DNA of 64,000 bases from positions 34,148-98,147 of the forward strand of contig JAKLGV010000011.1 in NCBI GenBank assembly GCA_022710585.1. Reading direction: 5' to 3'. Position 1 is the stretch's first letter. Each line of letters begins with the position of its first letter. Position numbers and translations under genes: made by a program. The notes under the pieces are model-generated. The model ran no database searches. It saw nothing but the letters and a program-made list of their open reading frames with translations, and had not been told where the DNA came from. The stretch is from Deltaproteobacteria bacterium. Its GTDB lineage: Bacteria > Desulfobacterota > Syntrophia > Syntrophales > Smithellaceae. This document shows positions 49,157 to 56,433 of the stretch, piece after piece.

Positions 49157-49171
49157 ACTGTCTTACGGCGA

Positions 49172-49199
49172 TTTATACATTATTTCGTTTAAAAATCAA
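49172..49199 (-). promoter_or_regulatory. Promoter of sufC-sufB
   Basis: On the minus strand, TTGATT (49194-49199) and TATAAA (49172-49177) are 16 nt apart. The sufC start codon lies 73 nt downstream, leaving a leader that contains the palindrome at 49141-49156. Confidence 0.6.
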
Positions 49200-49256
49200 A
49201 TCTGAAAGATGAAAGCAAATGACATCCGGAAGACATTCAAAAGATGAAATTGTTGG

Positions 49257-49304
49257 AGAAAACAATGGCGGCAACCGCTTGATGAAACGATTGCCGCCAT
49301 TGTT
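49257..49304 (-). terminator. Probable terminator of the H1-like gene
   Basis: A 14-bp perfect inverted repeat (49261-49274 and 49291-49304, GC-rich core) has a 16-nt loop. Read on the minus strand it is followed by TTCTCC, with the last stem bases T-rich (TTGTTTTC). It lies 37 nt after the stop of the 43-residue basic protein. The weak T-tract lowers certainty. Confidence 0.6.
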
Positions 49305-49341
49305 AAAAATTGAAAGTTTAAAATTTAGTGAACGGGATGAC

Positions 49342-49473
49342 CTACTTCTTGGCTGCTTTTTTCTTGGGCGCAGCTTTCTTCACAACTTTTTTCGCTGCTT
49401 TCTTTGGAGCCGCTTTCTTTACAACTTTTTTAGCTACTTTTTTCTTGGGTGCCGCTTTCTTTGCTGTTGCCAT
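49342..49473 (-). CDS. Small histone-H1-like Lys/Ala/Pro-rich protein
   Basis: A 43-residue protein built almost only of Lys, Ala, Val and Pro. It starts MATAKKAAPKKKVAKK and repeats the unit KKVVKKAAPKK twice. Such tails occur in bacterial histone H1-like proteins, which bind DNA or RNA non-specifically and compact the nucleoid. The start has AGGAGG 9 nt upstream. A near-consensus promoter and a terminator-like hairpin flank it, so it is very probably expressed as its own unit. The opposite strand is also open in this stretch but has no such signals. The exact role is unproven. Confidence 0.85.
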   Translation of the reverse strand: MATAKKAAPKKKVAKKVVKKAAPKKAAKKVVKKAAPKKKAAKK

Positions 49474-49769
49474 CAGGTGAAGCCTCCTTTTTAAAATTGT
49501 TGGATTGAATTTATTTCATCCCGTCTTTTGTATTTATTTTACTTGAATTTTTTTATCACGTCAACAAAAAGTACAAAAAAATGCAAAAAAAATTACAAAT
49601 TATTCTCAAAGCGATTTTCTGAATAACGCCTTCATCATCGATTCACGATCGAAAAATGTTATGAAGGATAAATCAACGAGGCTGGCGAAACCCGTGTAAC
49701 CAGCATCAGCACTGCGTTACCTGATGTTCGCTTCTTCGCGCACATGATTGTTATTCACGATGGTTTGCT
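49474..49769. other. Intergenic region upstream of the H1-like gene
   Basis: 296 nt without a gene. The half next to the H1-like gene is AT-rich and holds its promoter. The other half (about 49620-49769) is the 3' flank of the NlpC/P60 gene. I see no clear terminator there and no coding frame with a ribosome site. Confidence 0.6.
49536..49564 (-). promoter_or_regulatory. Promoter of the H1-like gene
   Basis: On the minus strand, TTGACG (49559-49564) and TAAAAT (49536-49541) are 17 nt apart within an AT-rich tract containing long A runs. The start codon is 62 nt downstream of the -10. Confidence 0.82.
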
Positions 49770-50534
49770 TCACTGAAAATATGTTCTTGCACCGACATAG
49801 CAATTCTTGAAATAGGTTGATGAAAGAGAATCCAAGCGGATTTTTCCGCCCTGCGATGACGCATGAATGAATTTTTCCTCTCCGATATAAAGTCCGACGT
49901 GCGTAACAGCACTCTGTCCGCGCTCCGAGAAAAAGAGCAGATCACCGCGCTGCAGATTATTTTTATGAATCGATCTCCCCGCTTCAAATTGCTGTGATGA
50001 TCGGCGCGGGAGATTGAGTCCATTAAGCTGATACACCGTCATCGTAAGCCCGCTGCAGTCAAAGCCTTCCTCGGGGGAGGCGCCGCCCCAGAGATAGGGA
50101 ACGCCGATAAAGTCTTCGGCAGTTTCAACGAGAGCATTCCGGAGATAGTCGGTGCCGTATGTCCTTTGCCTGGCGGCGGAATAATCTTCCGGACGGACAA
50201 TATAAAATTCTTCAATGATTTTTTTTTCTTTGAGTCTCAGCGCTTTGTGCCTGGCGGCTTCTTTGGTGGTGAAGTTTCCAAACCGGACTTTAAAAAATTT
50301 ATCCCCCACCAGAAAATACGTCGCATCCAGGCCGTGATCTTTGGTCAGTCTTTCCGTGAGACGCGCGGCATTGTCCGCGTTTTTAAAAGCGCCGACCTGA
50401 ATCGTATAGCCCATAAGCTTCAGCAGAGGTTTGTGTGTTTTGATGAAGCGGGAAGGGCGGTGATGAGTATTGCCCGAGCAGGCCACGCTTAAAACAAGGG
50501 AAAGACATAATAGCCATGCCACTTTTTTCTTCAT
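49770..50534 (-). CDS. Lipoprotein peptidoglycan hydrolase, SPOR plus NlpC/P60 domains
   Basis: Predicted cell-wall endopeptidase, 254 residues. The lipoprotein signal ends at Cys19 (SVACSG). A SPOR domain (about 42-115, GYTIQVGAFKNADNAARL) should bind peptidoglycan. The NlpC/P60 domain (about 128-254) has the catalytic Cys in EGFDCSGLTM, the His in VTHVGLYIGE, and the third residue in FIHASS. Its start overlaps the cca stop (ATGA), so it is the last gene of a coupled group. Its target would be the peptide stem of peptidoglycan. Confidence 0.92.
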   Translation of the reverse strand: MKKKVAWLLCLSLVLSVACSGNTHHRPSRFIKTHKPLLKLMGYTIQVGAFKNADNAARLTERLTKDHGLDATYFLVGDKFFKVRFGNFTTKEAARHKALRLKEKKIIEEFYIVRPEDYSAARQRTYGTDYLRNALVETAEDFIGVPYLWGGASPEEGFDCSGLTMTVYQLNGLNLPRRSSQQFEAGRSIHKNNLQRGDLLFFSERGQSAVTHVGLYIGEEKFIHASSQGGKIRLDSLSSTYFKNCYVGARTYFQ

Positions 50535-51886
50535 GAGTTGACTTTCCAGTTGGCCTTAACGTAATCGCCGGCTTCTTCCACGGTATGGATTCTTCCTTCC
50601 AGCTGTTCTTCTTCCAGCGCCAGCAGGATTTCTCCGATGATTTTTCCGGGAGCGAATCCCATCGCCATTAAATCATGGCCGGTCAGCAACCGGGGCGGAT
50701 GCAAAGCTTCCTGATCCAGATTCCGGAGCTGATCGAGGCAGAATGCGTGATTGTCCAGCATGCCGTGGCAGGACAGGCAGTCCAGACGGTGCAACTCCAG
50801 ATGCAGATCAAAATCCGGCATGCGCAGAAATCTTTTCAGGCGTCCCGGGCGCATTTTCTGAACATTCATGAAAGCCATATGCTGGCGAATCAGGGCCAGC
50901 ACGGTTTCCCTCTGGGCGCGGGAGAAGCGAAGCCGCTGCATAATTTCGTCGGCGATGTCTTCGCCTCTTTGCACGTGGCCGTAAAAGTGCACGCCTTTTT
51001 CATCTTCCGTGCGGGTCACGGGTTTGCCCACATCGTGCAAAAGCACTCCCCAGGCCAGACCAATATTTTTATCCGTCAGTTCTCCCGCGGGCAATCGTTC
51101 GAGCATCCGGAGCGTATGCTCCCACACGTCACCTTCCGGATGGAAACGCGGCGGCTGTTCCACGCCCCGCATTCTGACGACTTCCGGCAGGACCTCCGGC
51201 AGGAGGTTCGTTTCCGCCAGCAGTTCAAAACCCGCACGCGCGCCGCCCCGGGTCAGTATTTTATGAAGTTCATCCCGAATCCGTTCCACGCTGATTTGTT
51301 TGATTTTGGGCGCGTTTCGGGTGATGGCTTTTTGGGTTTCCGGTTCGATGGCGAAATCCAGATTGGCCGCAAAGCGGACGGCCCTCAGCATGCGCAGATA
51401 ATCTTCATTGAAGCGGCTTTCCGGATCGCCGATCGTGCGGATGATTTTTTTTTCGAGATCAGCGCGGCCGTCGACATAATCCAGTATTTCACTGCTGACC
51501 GGATCCATTAAAAGTCCGTTAACGGTAAAATCCCGCCTGAACAAATCTTCTTGAGCAGAAGAGAATCGGATCCGGGAGGGATGCCGTCCGTCTTCATAGA
51601 CATCGTCGCTGCGGTAGGTGGCCACTTCGTAAGGGTGATTATCGATGATGACGGCGATGACGCCGAATTTCGCGCCGATGGAAATCGTACGGGGAAATAA
51701 CGATAGAATCTGATCGGGCAGTGCCGACGTGACAATGTCGTAGTCATCGGAAGCTTTTCCGAGAATGAAATCGCGTACGCAGCCGCCGACAAAATAGGCT
51801 TCATGACCGGATTGCCGCAACTGTTGTAAAATGTCCCGGGCATGATGCAGCTTATTCTTTCCGGTGTTTTCCTGCTCCTCAGACAA
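50531..51886 (-). CDS. CCA-adding enzyme / poly(A) polymerase family nucleotidyltransferase with HD domain
   Basis: Class II tRNA nucleotidyltransferase family, 451 residues. The head domain has FVGGCVRDFILGK and DYDIVTSA, with two catalytic Asp. It is followed by RRDFTVNGL and RFNEDYLRMLRAVRFAANL. An HD phosphohydrolase-like domain (LLHDVGKP) lies in the second half. The family includes CCA-adding, CC-adding, A-adding and poly(A) enzymes, and sequence alone does not decide. All four tRNA genes in this window already encode CCA, so a repair role is plausible. It lies 18 nt after thiC and overlaps the NlpC/P60 gene. Confidence 0.88.
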   Translation of the reverse strand: MSEEQENTGKNKLHHARDILQQLRQSGHEAYFVGGCVRDFILGKASDDYDIVTSALPDQILSLFPRTISIGAKFGVIAVIIDNHPYEVATYRSDDVYEDGRHPSRIRFSSAQEDLFRRDFTVNGLLMDPVSSEILDYVDGRADLEKKIIRTIGDPESRFNEDYLRMLRAVRFAANLDFAIEPETQKAITRNAPKIKQISVERIRDELHKILTRGGARAGFELLAETNLLPEVLPEVVRMRGVEQPPRFHPEGDVWEHTLRMLERLPAGELTDKNIGLAWGVLLHDVGKPVTRTEDEKGVHFYGHVQRGEDIADEIMQRLRFSRAQRETVLALIRQHMAFMNVQKMRPGRLKRFLRMPDFDLHLELHRLDCLSCHGMLDNHAFCLDQLRNLDQEALHPPRLLTGHDLMAMGFAPGKIIGEILLALEEEQLEGRIHTVEEAGDYVKANWKVNS

Positions 51887-51904
51887 GCGTCTTTCCTTAT
51901 GCGA

Positions 51905-53176
51905 TTATTTTTTGCCCAGTTTGATCGCGCAGAGTTCACCGCACATCGTGCAGCCTTCATCTTTGGCGCTTTTGCTTTTCTCCAGAAGCGCGACCGTTTT
52001 CTCGGGATCGATGGATAAATCCACCTGACCCTGCCAGTCGAAGGTCTTCCGGCATTGCGACATTTTTTTGTCTTTGTCGCGCGCGCCGGGAATTCCTTTG
52101 GCAATGTCGGCAATGTGCGCGGCGATGCGCGCGGCGATGACGCCGTCCCGAACATCATCTAATGTCGGCAGACGCAGATGTTCCGCCGGCGTCACATAGC
52201 AGAGGAAATCGGCTCCGGCGGCGCCGGCAATCGCCCCGCCGATGGCGGACGTGATGTGGTCATAGCCCGGCGCAATATCGGTTGGCAGAGGGCCCAGAAC
52301 GTAAAACGGTGCGTTTTGACAGATTTCCTTTTGCAGTTTGATATTGGTCACGATTTCTGTCAGGGGAACATGTCCGGGACCCTCAATCATCACCTGGACA
52401 CCGGCGGCGCGGGCGCGCCCGGCCAATTCGCCCAGGATAATCAGTTCCTGAAGCTGCGCCTGATCCGTGGCGTCATCGATCGCCCCCGGTCTCAGTCCAT
52501 CGCCGAGGCTCAAAACCATATCATAGCGATGGGCAATATCGAGCAGCCGGTCGTATTCTTCATAAAGAGGATTTTCCTGTTGATTGCAGTCCATCCAGTT
52601 GGCCGTCATCGAGCCGCCCCGGCTGACAATGCCCAGAATTCTTTTCTGCGCCTGGAGCGCGGCGACGCTTAGGCGTGTTACGCCGCAGTGCACGGTAATG
52701 AAATCGACGCCGTCCCGGCCGTTTTCTTCGATGACGTCAAAGAGATCATCGGCGGTCATTTCCGCAATGGCTTTTTTATTGGAGATCATTTTAACCGCCG
52801 CCTGGTAAATCGGCACGGTTCCAATCGCCACGTTTGATTTCTGCATGATTTTTTTTCTGATGACGGCCAGATTTCCGCCGGTGGAAAGATCCATGACGGC
52901 GTCGGCGCCGGCAGCGGTGGCGATTTTGAGTTTTTTCAGTTCCAGGTTCAGATCCGTGTGGTCTTTGGATGTGCCGATATTGGCGTTCACTTTCGTGCGC
53001 AGACCGCGGCCGATGGCGAGCGGTTTGATGGTTTTATGTTGGACATTGCGGCAAATGACGATGGTGCCATCCACAAGACCCTGACGGATATATTCAGGCG
53101 CGACGTTCTCTTCCCGGGCCGCGATTTTCATCTCTTCAGTGATCAGGCCTTTACGGGCTTTTTCCAGTTGTGTCAT
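51905..53176 (-). CDS. thiC: Phosphomethylpyrimidine synthase (short ThiC)
   Basis: Non-canonical radical SAM enzyme converting aminoimidazole ribotide to HMP-P for thiamine. It has 423 residues from ATG 53176, which has GGAGGA directly upstream. An in-frame TTG four codons earlier overlaps that site. The N-terminal extension of about 200 residues seen in E. coli-type ThiC is absent. Core segments include TGGNLAVIRKK, HCGVTRLS, GDGLRPGAIDDATDQAQ and EGPGHVPL. The cluster motif is CTMCGELC (C-x2-C-x3-C), one residue shorter than the common C-x2-C-x4-C. The paralogue BzaF (benzimidazole synthesis) is similar. thiD and thiN upstream favour ThiC. Confidence 0.88.
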   Translation of the reverse strand: MTQLEKARKGLITEEMKIAAREENVAPEYIRQGLVDGTIVICRNVQHKTIKPLAIGRGLRTKVNANIGTSKDHTDLNLELKKLKIATAAGADAVMDLSTGGNLAVIRKKIMQKSNVAIGTVPIYQAAVKMISNKKAIAEMTADDLFDVIEENGRDGVDFITVHCGVTRLSVAALQAQKRILGIVSRGGSMTANWMDCNQQENPLYEEYDRLLDIAHRYDMVLSLGDGLRPGAIDDATDQAQLQELIILGELAGRARAAGVQVMIEGPGHVPLTEIVTNIKLQKEICQNAPFYVLGPLPTDIAPGYDHITSAIGGAIAGAAGADFLCYVTPAEHLRLPTLDDVRDGVIAARIAAHIADIAKGIPGARDKDKKMSQCRKTFDWQGQVDLSIDPEKTVALLEKSKSAKDEGCTMCGELCAIKLGKK

Positions 53177-53220
53177 GATTTCCTCCAATATAGGTTGGCG
53201 ACTTTCCAGCCGCAGTGTTA

Positions 53221-54027
53221 CTAAGTTGTTTTAAATTGTTCTCCAAAAACGTTTGCCGAAGGGTAGCCCTTGCCAATCCGCGCAGGATTTTTGATGGCGG
53301 CGATGATCAGAACTCTGGCTTGCAAAGTTGCGTCAATGACGCTTGCTTTGCGGGCGATACCGGCCGCCAGGGCCGAGGCAAAGGTGCAGCCGGTTCCATG
53401 AACATCTTTGATCGGAAGTCGCCGCGACGAAAATTCATAGAAGCGGCCGTTGTAAAGCACGTCGGTGATGTCCGCTTTTCTGCCGGCGGGAAGATGGCCC
53501 CCCTTGATTAATACATTCTTGACCCCTGACGCGTGAATCCGGATGGCCGCTTCTTTCATATCGTCGATCGAGGCGATTTTGATTCCCGCCAGGATTTCCG
53601 CTTCCGGGACATTCGGCGTCACGGTCAGAGCGAGCGGCAGCAGTTCATTCACCAGCGCCGTCCGCGCCTTTGACGGCATCAGCGTTTTACCTCCCTTGGC
53701 GATCATCACCGGATCAACCACCAGCCTGGTGATTTTGTATTTCTTTATTTTTCTGGCCACCACACGAATAATTTCCGTGTCGGGCAGCATGCCGGTTTTG
53801 ACCGCGTTCGCGCCTATATCGCTCAGTACCGCGTCGATCTGTTTCCCGACAAATTCCGGCGCCACAGGATAAATTCCGGAAACACCTCCGGTGTTTTGCG
53901 CGGTGACCGCCGTGACGACACTCAACCCCCAGCAGCCGCAGGCGTGCGCGGCTTTCAGATCCGCCTGAATTCCCGCGCCGCCGCTGGAGTCGGAACCGCC
54001 GATATATAAAATCCTGACCGGTTTCAT
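53221..54027 (-). CDS. thiD: Hydroxymethylpyrimidine/phosphomethylpyrimidine kinase
   Basis: Phosphorylates HMP and HMP-P to HMP-PP for thiamine synthesis. It has 268 residues of ribokinase fold. Visible motifs are GGSDSSGGAGIQADLK, AVTAQNTGGV, VVDPVMIAKGG, and the ATP/anion-hole motif DVHGTGCTFASALA. It begins 3 nt after thiN and ends 44 nt before thiC. The thiE partner that would use its product is not in the window. Confidence 0.94.
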   Translation of the reverse strand: MKPVRILYIGGSDSSGGAGIQADLKAAHACGCWGLSVVTAVTAQNTGGVSGIYPVAPEFVGKQIDAVLSDIGANAVKTGMLPDTEIIRVVARKIKKYKITRLVVDPVMIAKGGKTLMPSKARTALVNELLPLALTVTPNVPEAEILAGIKIASIDDMKEAAIRIHASGVKNVLIKGGHLPAGRKADITDVLYNGRFYEFSSRRLPIKDVHGTGCTFASALAAGIARKASVIDATLQARVLIIAAIKNPARIGKGYPSANVFGEQFKTT

Positions 54028-54030
54028 ACT

Positions 54031-54708
54031 TTATCGCGCCTCCGGAAAAAAATCTTTCCGGTGATATTTGATCACCAGAAGCTTTCCGCGATCGATCGTT
54101 ATGGTCGTCCGGCCTTTGTTAATCCAATTGCTGATGCCGAGGGTTTCTCCCATTTTAAGATTGCCGTTTTCCAACGGATAATAAAATCCGGAGAGATTGA
54201 TGCCGGTCACCTTCGGGGAAAGCGCCAGCAGCGAGACCGTTTTCCCCGCTTCTCTGACAAAAGAGCATTGCCTGTTGAGGATAAATGCCTCACAATATTC
54301 GTCCATCAGAACTGTATCGATCCCTTTATCGAATCCTTTCATAAGCAGATAGATGTTGGCGAGCGTATGATCCAGTCTGCCCCCCAGAGCGCAGAATATG
54401 GATATTTTTTTCGGTTTCCATTGAAGCGCGTAGTCCAGCGCAAGCTCCGTGTCCGTGTAATCCTTCTCCGATGCGTATCGAATAATTTTCACACCCTGAT
54501 TTTCATAATATCTCAAGTCGCGCTGATCAATGGAATCCATATCGCCGATGACGGCGTCCGGGAGAATCGCCAGCCGTTTCAAATGACGCGCGCCTCTGTC
54601 GCAGCAAATCAGGTAAGATTTTCCTGCTTTTCTGATCTGCTCGCCAAGAAAAGCGGGATTTCCAGAGCTTCCGCCGCTTACGATGATGATGTTTTGATGC
54701 ACTTCCAT
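54031..54708 (-). CDS. thiN: Thiamine pyrophosphokinase
   Basis: Transfers pyrophosphate from ATP to thiamine, yielding thiamine diphosphate directly. It has 225 residues. Motifs are CDRGARHL, VIGDMDSID (Asp-rich metal site), EKDYTDTELALDYAL, and GALGGRLDHTLANIYLL-type residues (CALGGRLDHT). This is the bacterial ThiN/TPK family. It is the first gene of thiN-thiD-thiC. No TPP riboswitch signature is seen upstream, which is unusual for thi genes. Confidence 0.93.
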   Translation of the reverse strand: MEVHQNIIIVSGGSSGNPAFLGEQIRKAGKSYLICCDRGARHLKRLAILPDAVIGDMDSIDQRDLRYYENQGVKIIRYASEKDYTDTELALDYALQWKPKKISIFCALGGRLDHTLANIYLLMKGFDKGIDTVLMDEYCEAFILNRQCSFVREAGKTVSLLALSPKVTGINLSGFYYPLENGNLKMGETLGISNWINKGRTTITIDRGKLLVIKYHRKDFFPEAR

Positions 54709-55002
54709 GACCCTCTACAGAAGATGACGTGACCGGAAATCCGTCCTTCCATTCATTCGAGAAAAATTTATTACATTAAAAGGCAAAAAGCAAACTGTTT
54801 CATCGGAGCGTTGGTGGCATCCTCATGGCGTTTAATGACGATCCTCAAAATCAGCATGAGAAATTTAACCTTGACAAAAATATCGTTGTTTGTTTTTTTA
54901 GCGCGCTGAAAAGAAACATTCTGAGAACAGGGATGCGGCGAAAAGTGAAATAGTTTCAATCTGTCCTTGGCGAGAATAAAAAGATGAAGGAGTGAACTAT
55001 CC
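54709..55002. other. Divergent intergenic region between thiN and a lipoprotein gene
   Basis: 294 nt between genes reading outward. Towards the lipoprotein gene there is a TTGACA at 54871-54876, but only a T-rich stretch where the -10 should be. Towards thiN only weak promoter matches and no THI-box-like sequence are seen. A minus-strand frame crossing the region has no ribosome site and is rejected. Confidence 0.5.
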
Positions 55003-55467
55003 ATGAAAAAAATATTATACGGATTAATGATCGTTGTGATGGCATTGATCATTTTTGCCTGCGGCAAGAGTGAACCGGAATTGACAACCATCCATCCCGG
55101 GCTTTACGAAATCAATCACGATATTAAATACGCGGGGCAACTCCTCGTCCTCAAGCAGAGAGCCCGCTATAATAAAGACGGCACTTTTGAAGCGACCAAT
55201 TTTCAGCAAAATGTCGCCGTGGAAGAATTAAAGGGCAGGTATAAAGTGGAAAACAAACAGCTTGTTTCTTTTGATACCCAGCGTCGTCTCATTGCCAGGG
55301 AAGGCACCTGGTCACCGAATACGGGTATTTCCAAAGTGGACATCCGCAAAATCAAAAAAGACAGCTACCAGTATCATTTTAAATATCCTGATGAGCAGAC
55401 ACGCGAGAAATACAAAGGGCTTGGTCTGTCGGAAGGCTGGAAAACCTACAAAAGGATTAGCGACTGA
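55003..55467 (+). CDS. Small lipoprotein of unknown function
   Basis: A 154-residue protein with a lipoprotein signal ending at Cys20 (MALIIFACGKS). The mature part is about 130 residues, basic, and predicted mainly beta. The segment YNKDGTFEATNFQQN followed by VEELKGRYKVENKQLV looks like a lipocalin-like or META-type sheet in which a calculated value is compared to a reference, but I do not recognise the family. GAAGGAG precedes ATG 55003. It stands alone and ends before a bidirectional terminator. Confidence 0.75.
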   Translation: MKKILYGLMIVVMALIIFACGKSEPELTTIHPGLYEINHDIKYAGQLLVLKQRARYNKDGTFEATNFQQNVAVEELKGRYKVENKQLVSFDTQRRLIAREGTWSPNTGISKVDIRKIKKDSYQYHFKYPDEQTREKYKGLGLSEGWKTYKRISD

Positions 55468-55517
55468 TAGAGGCGTGATCGACGCCCGTTTCCCTCGATT
55501 TCATCACTATCCATAAA

Positions 55518-55551
55518 AAAACCGGATGTCCTGTCAGAGGCATCCGGTTTT
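55518..55551. terminator. Bidirectional intrinsic terminator
   Basis: An 11-bp stem (55518-55528 with 55541-55551, core CCGGATG) has a 12-nt loop. T-rich tracts occur on both strands, longer on the minus strand (TTTTTT). It serves the convergent lipoprotein gene (+) and the nucleoside diphosphate kinase gene (-). Confidence 0.88.
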
Positions 55552-55573
55552 CATTTGCCCGCAGTGAACGGAT

Positions 55574-56314
55574 CTAATCTTTTTCAACATCCTTGTTGAT
55601 CAAATATTTGGCGATAACCGCGTTTGTGGAATAATCCGGTTTTTTGCCTTTGATAATCTGCCGCAGAACTTTCATGTCGGATTTCCAGGCAATGTCGCCG
55701 GGCCCAATGAAACAATAGCTTCCGGGCATATATTCTGAACTGACTTCGCCGTTTTTGTAATAAAAATATTCCTTGCTGGTTTCCACCGGGAAACTGCGCA
55801 CAGTAGGCGGAACATCGGTGGGCAGGAACCACAGCTTGATTTCACGTTCCGCGTCCTGGGGGTTGGCGGAGGCGTGAATCAGATTGTCCGATCGATCGCC
55901 GATGAATTTACCCTTTTCGTCATAAAGCGGAATGATGGTTCCAAGGGCGCGGATGCAGCCGGGTCTTTGTGCCCGGGCATCGTGCGGGTTGGTGTTGCCG
56001 CAGATTTCCCGGATATGCTTGATGGCGTTGGGGCCGCGATAGATAATCGCGATCACCCGGCGCTTCGACGGCTCATCCGGGTAATGCAGATAGCCTCTGA
56101 TGTAATCCAGCAGAGACGGGTAGAAAAATTTGCCCTTGTGTTCGGCGTAGTGTTCCTCGGCCAGCGCCAGATTAACGGTAACAACTTTCAGTGCCGCGAA
56201 ACGCAGGCCTGTGTGAAATTCCGAAAATTGCGACAGGATATAGCCGGTCAGCGAATTCTTCAGCGCGTCGGGTTTTATCAGCACCAGCGAACTTTCTCTG
56301 TTTTGTTCAGGCAT
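55574..56314 (-). CDS. ndk: Extended nucleoside diphosphate kinase
   Basis: Transfers gamma-phosphate from ATP to NDPs through a phospho-His. The N-terminal 165 residues keep the kinase motifs: LVLIKPDALK, QRPGCIRALG, and the catalytic His147 in DNLIHASANPQDAERE. It is 246 residues rather than about 140. There is extra sequence between the RPG motif and the active-site His, and a C-terminal extension of about 75 residues (WFLPTDVPPTVRSF, YYKNGEVSSEYMPGSYCFIG) that I do not recognise. It is monocistronic, with its own promoter, leader hairpin and terminator. Confidence 0.85.
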   Translation of the reverse strand: MPEQNRESSLVLIKPDALKNSLTGYILSQFSEFHTGLRFAALKVVTVNLALAEEHYAEHKGKFFYPSLLDYIRGYLHYPDEPSKRRVIAIIYRGPNAIKHIREICGNTNPHDARAQRPGCIRALGTIIPLYDEKGKFIGDRSDNLIHASANPQDAEREIKLWFLPTDVPPTVRSFPVETSKEYFYYKNGEVSSEYMPGSYCFIGPGDIAWKSDMKVLRQIIKGKKPDYSTNAVIAKYLINKDVEKD

Positions 56315-56342
56315 GGATCATCTCCTTTTTAGTGACATTATT

Positions 56343-56367
56343 AAAAATCTGCTTTTTGAGAAAGCAG
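56343..56367 (-). promoter_or_regulatory. Attenuator-like hairpin in the ndk leader
   Basis: On the minus strand, CTGCTTT and AAAGCAG pair around a 5-nt loop and are followed by ATTTTTAA, an intrinsic-terminator layout. It lies between the predicted promoter and the ndk start, about 29 nt before the ATG. It could be premature termination control or a leftover trmFO terminator. Its position after the ndk -10 argues for the former. Confidence 0.55.
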
Positions 56368-56382
56368 CTTCAAAGCGGGCGA

Positions 56383-56411
56383 AGTATAAGAGAAGTAGCG
56401 GTTTGTGTCAA
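56383..56411 (-). promoter_or_regulatory. Strong promoter of ndk
   Basis: On the minus strand, TTGACA (56406-56411) and TATACT (56383-56388) are 17 nt apart. The -35 begins 23 nt after the trmFO stop. Confidence 0.88.
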
Positions 56412-56433
56412 TAGAAAGTATGGCCCGCCAACG

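Noticed and set aside
49219..49494. 91-codon plus-strand frame over the H1-like gene
   Set aside because: Its Phe/Leu/Cys-rich translation is the complement of Lys/Ala repeats. Promoter, ribosome site and terminator all belong to the minus strand.
49695..49726. Interleaved GTAAC/GTTAC and CATCAG/CTGATG complements suggesting a pseudoknot
   Set aside because: One connecting loop would have zero length across a 5-bp stem, which is not physically plausible. The arms are short enough to arise by chance.
54771..55091. 106-codon minus-strand frame between thiN and the lipoprotein gene
   Set aside because: Overlaps the start of the lipoprotein gene and has no ribosome site or family resemblance.
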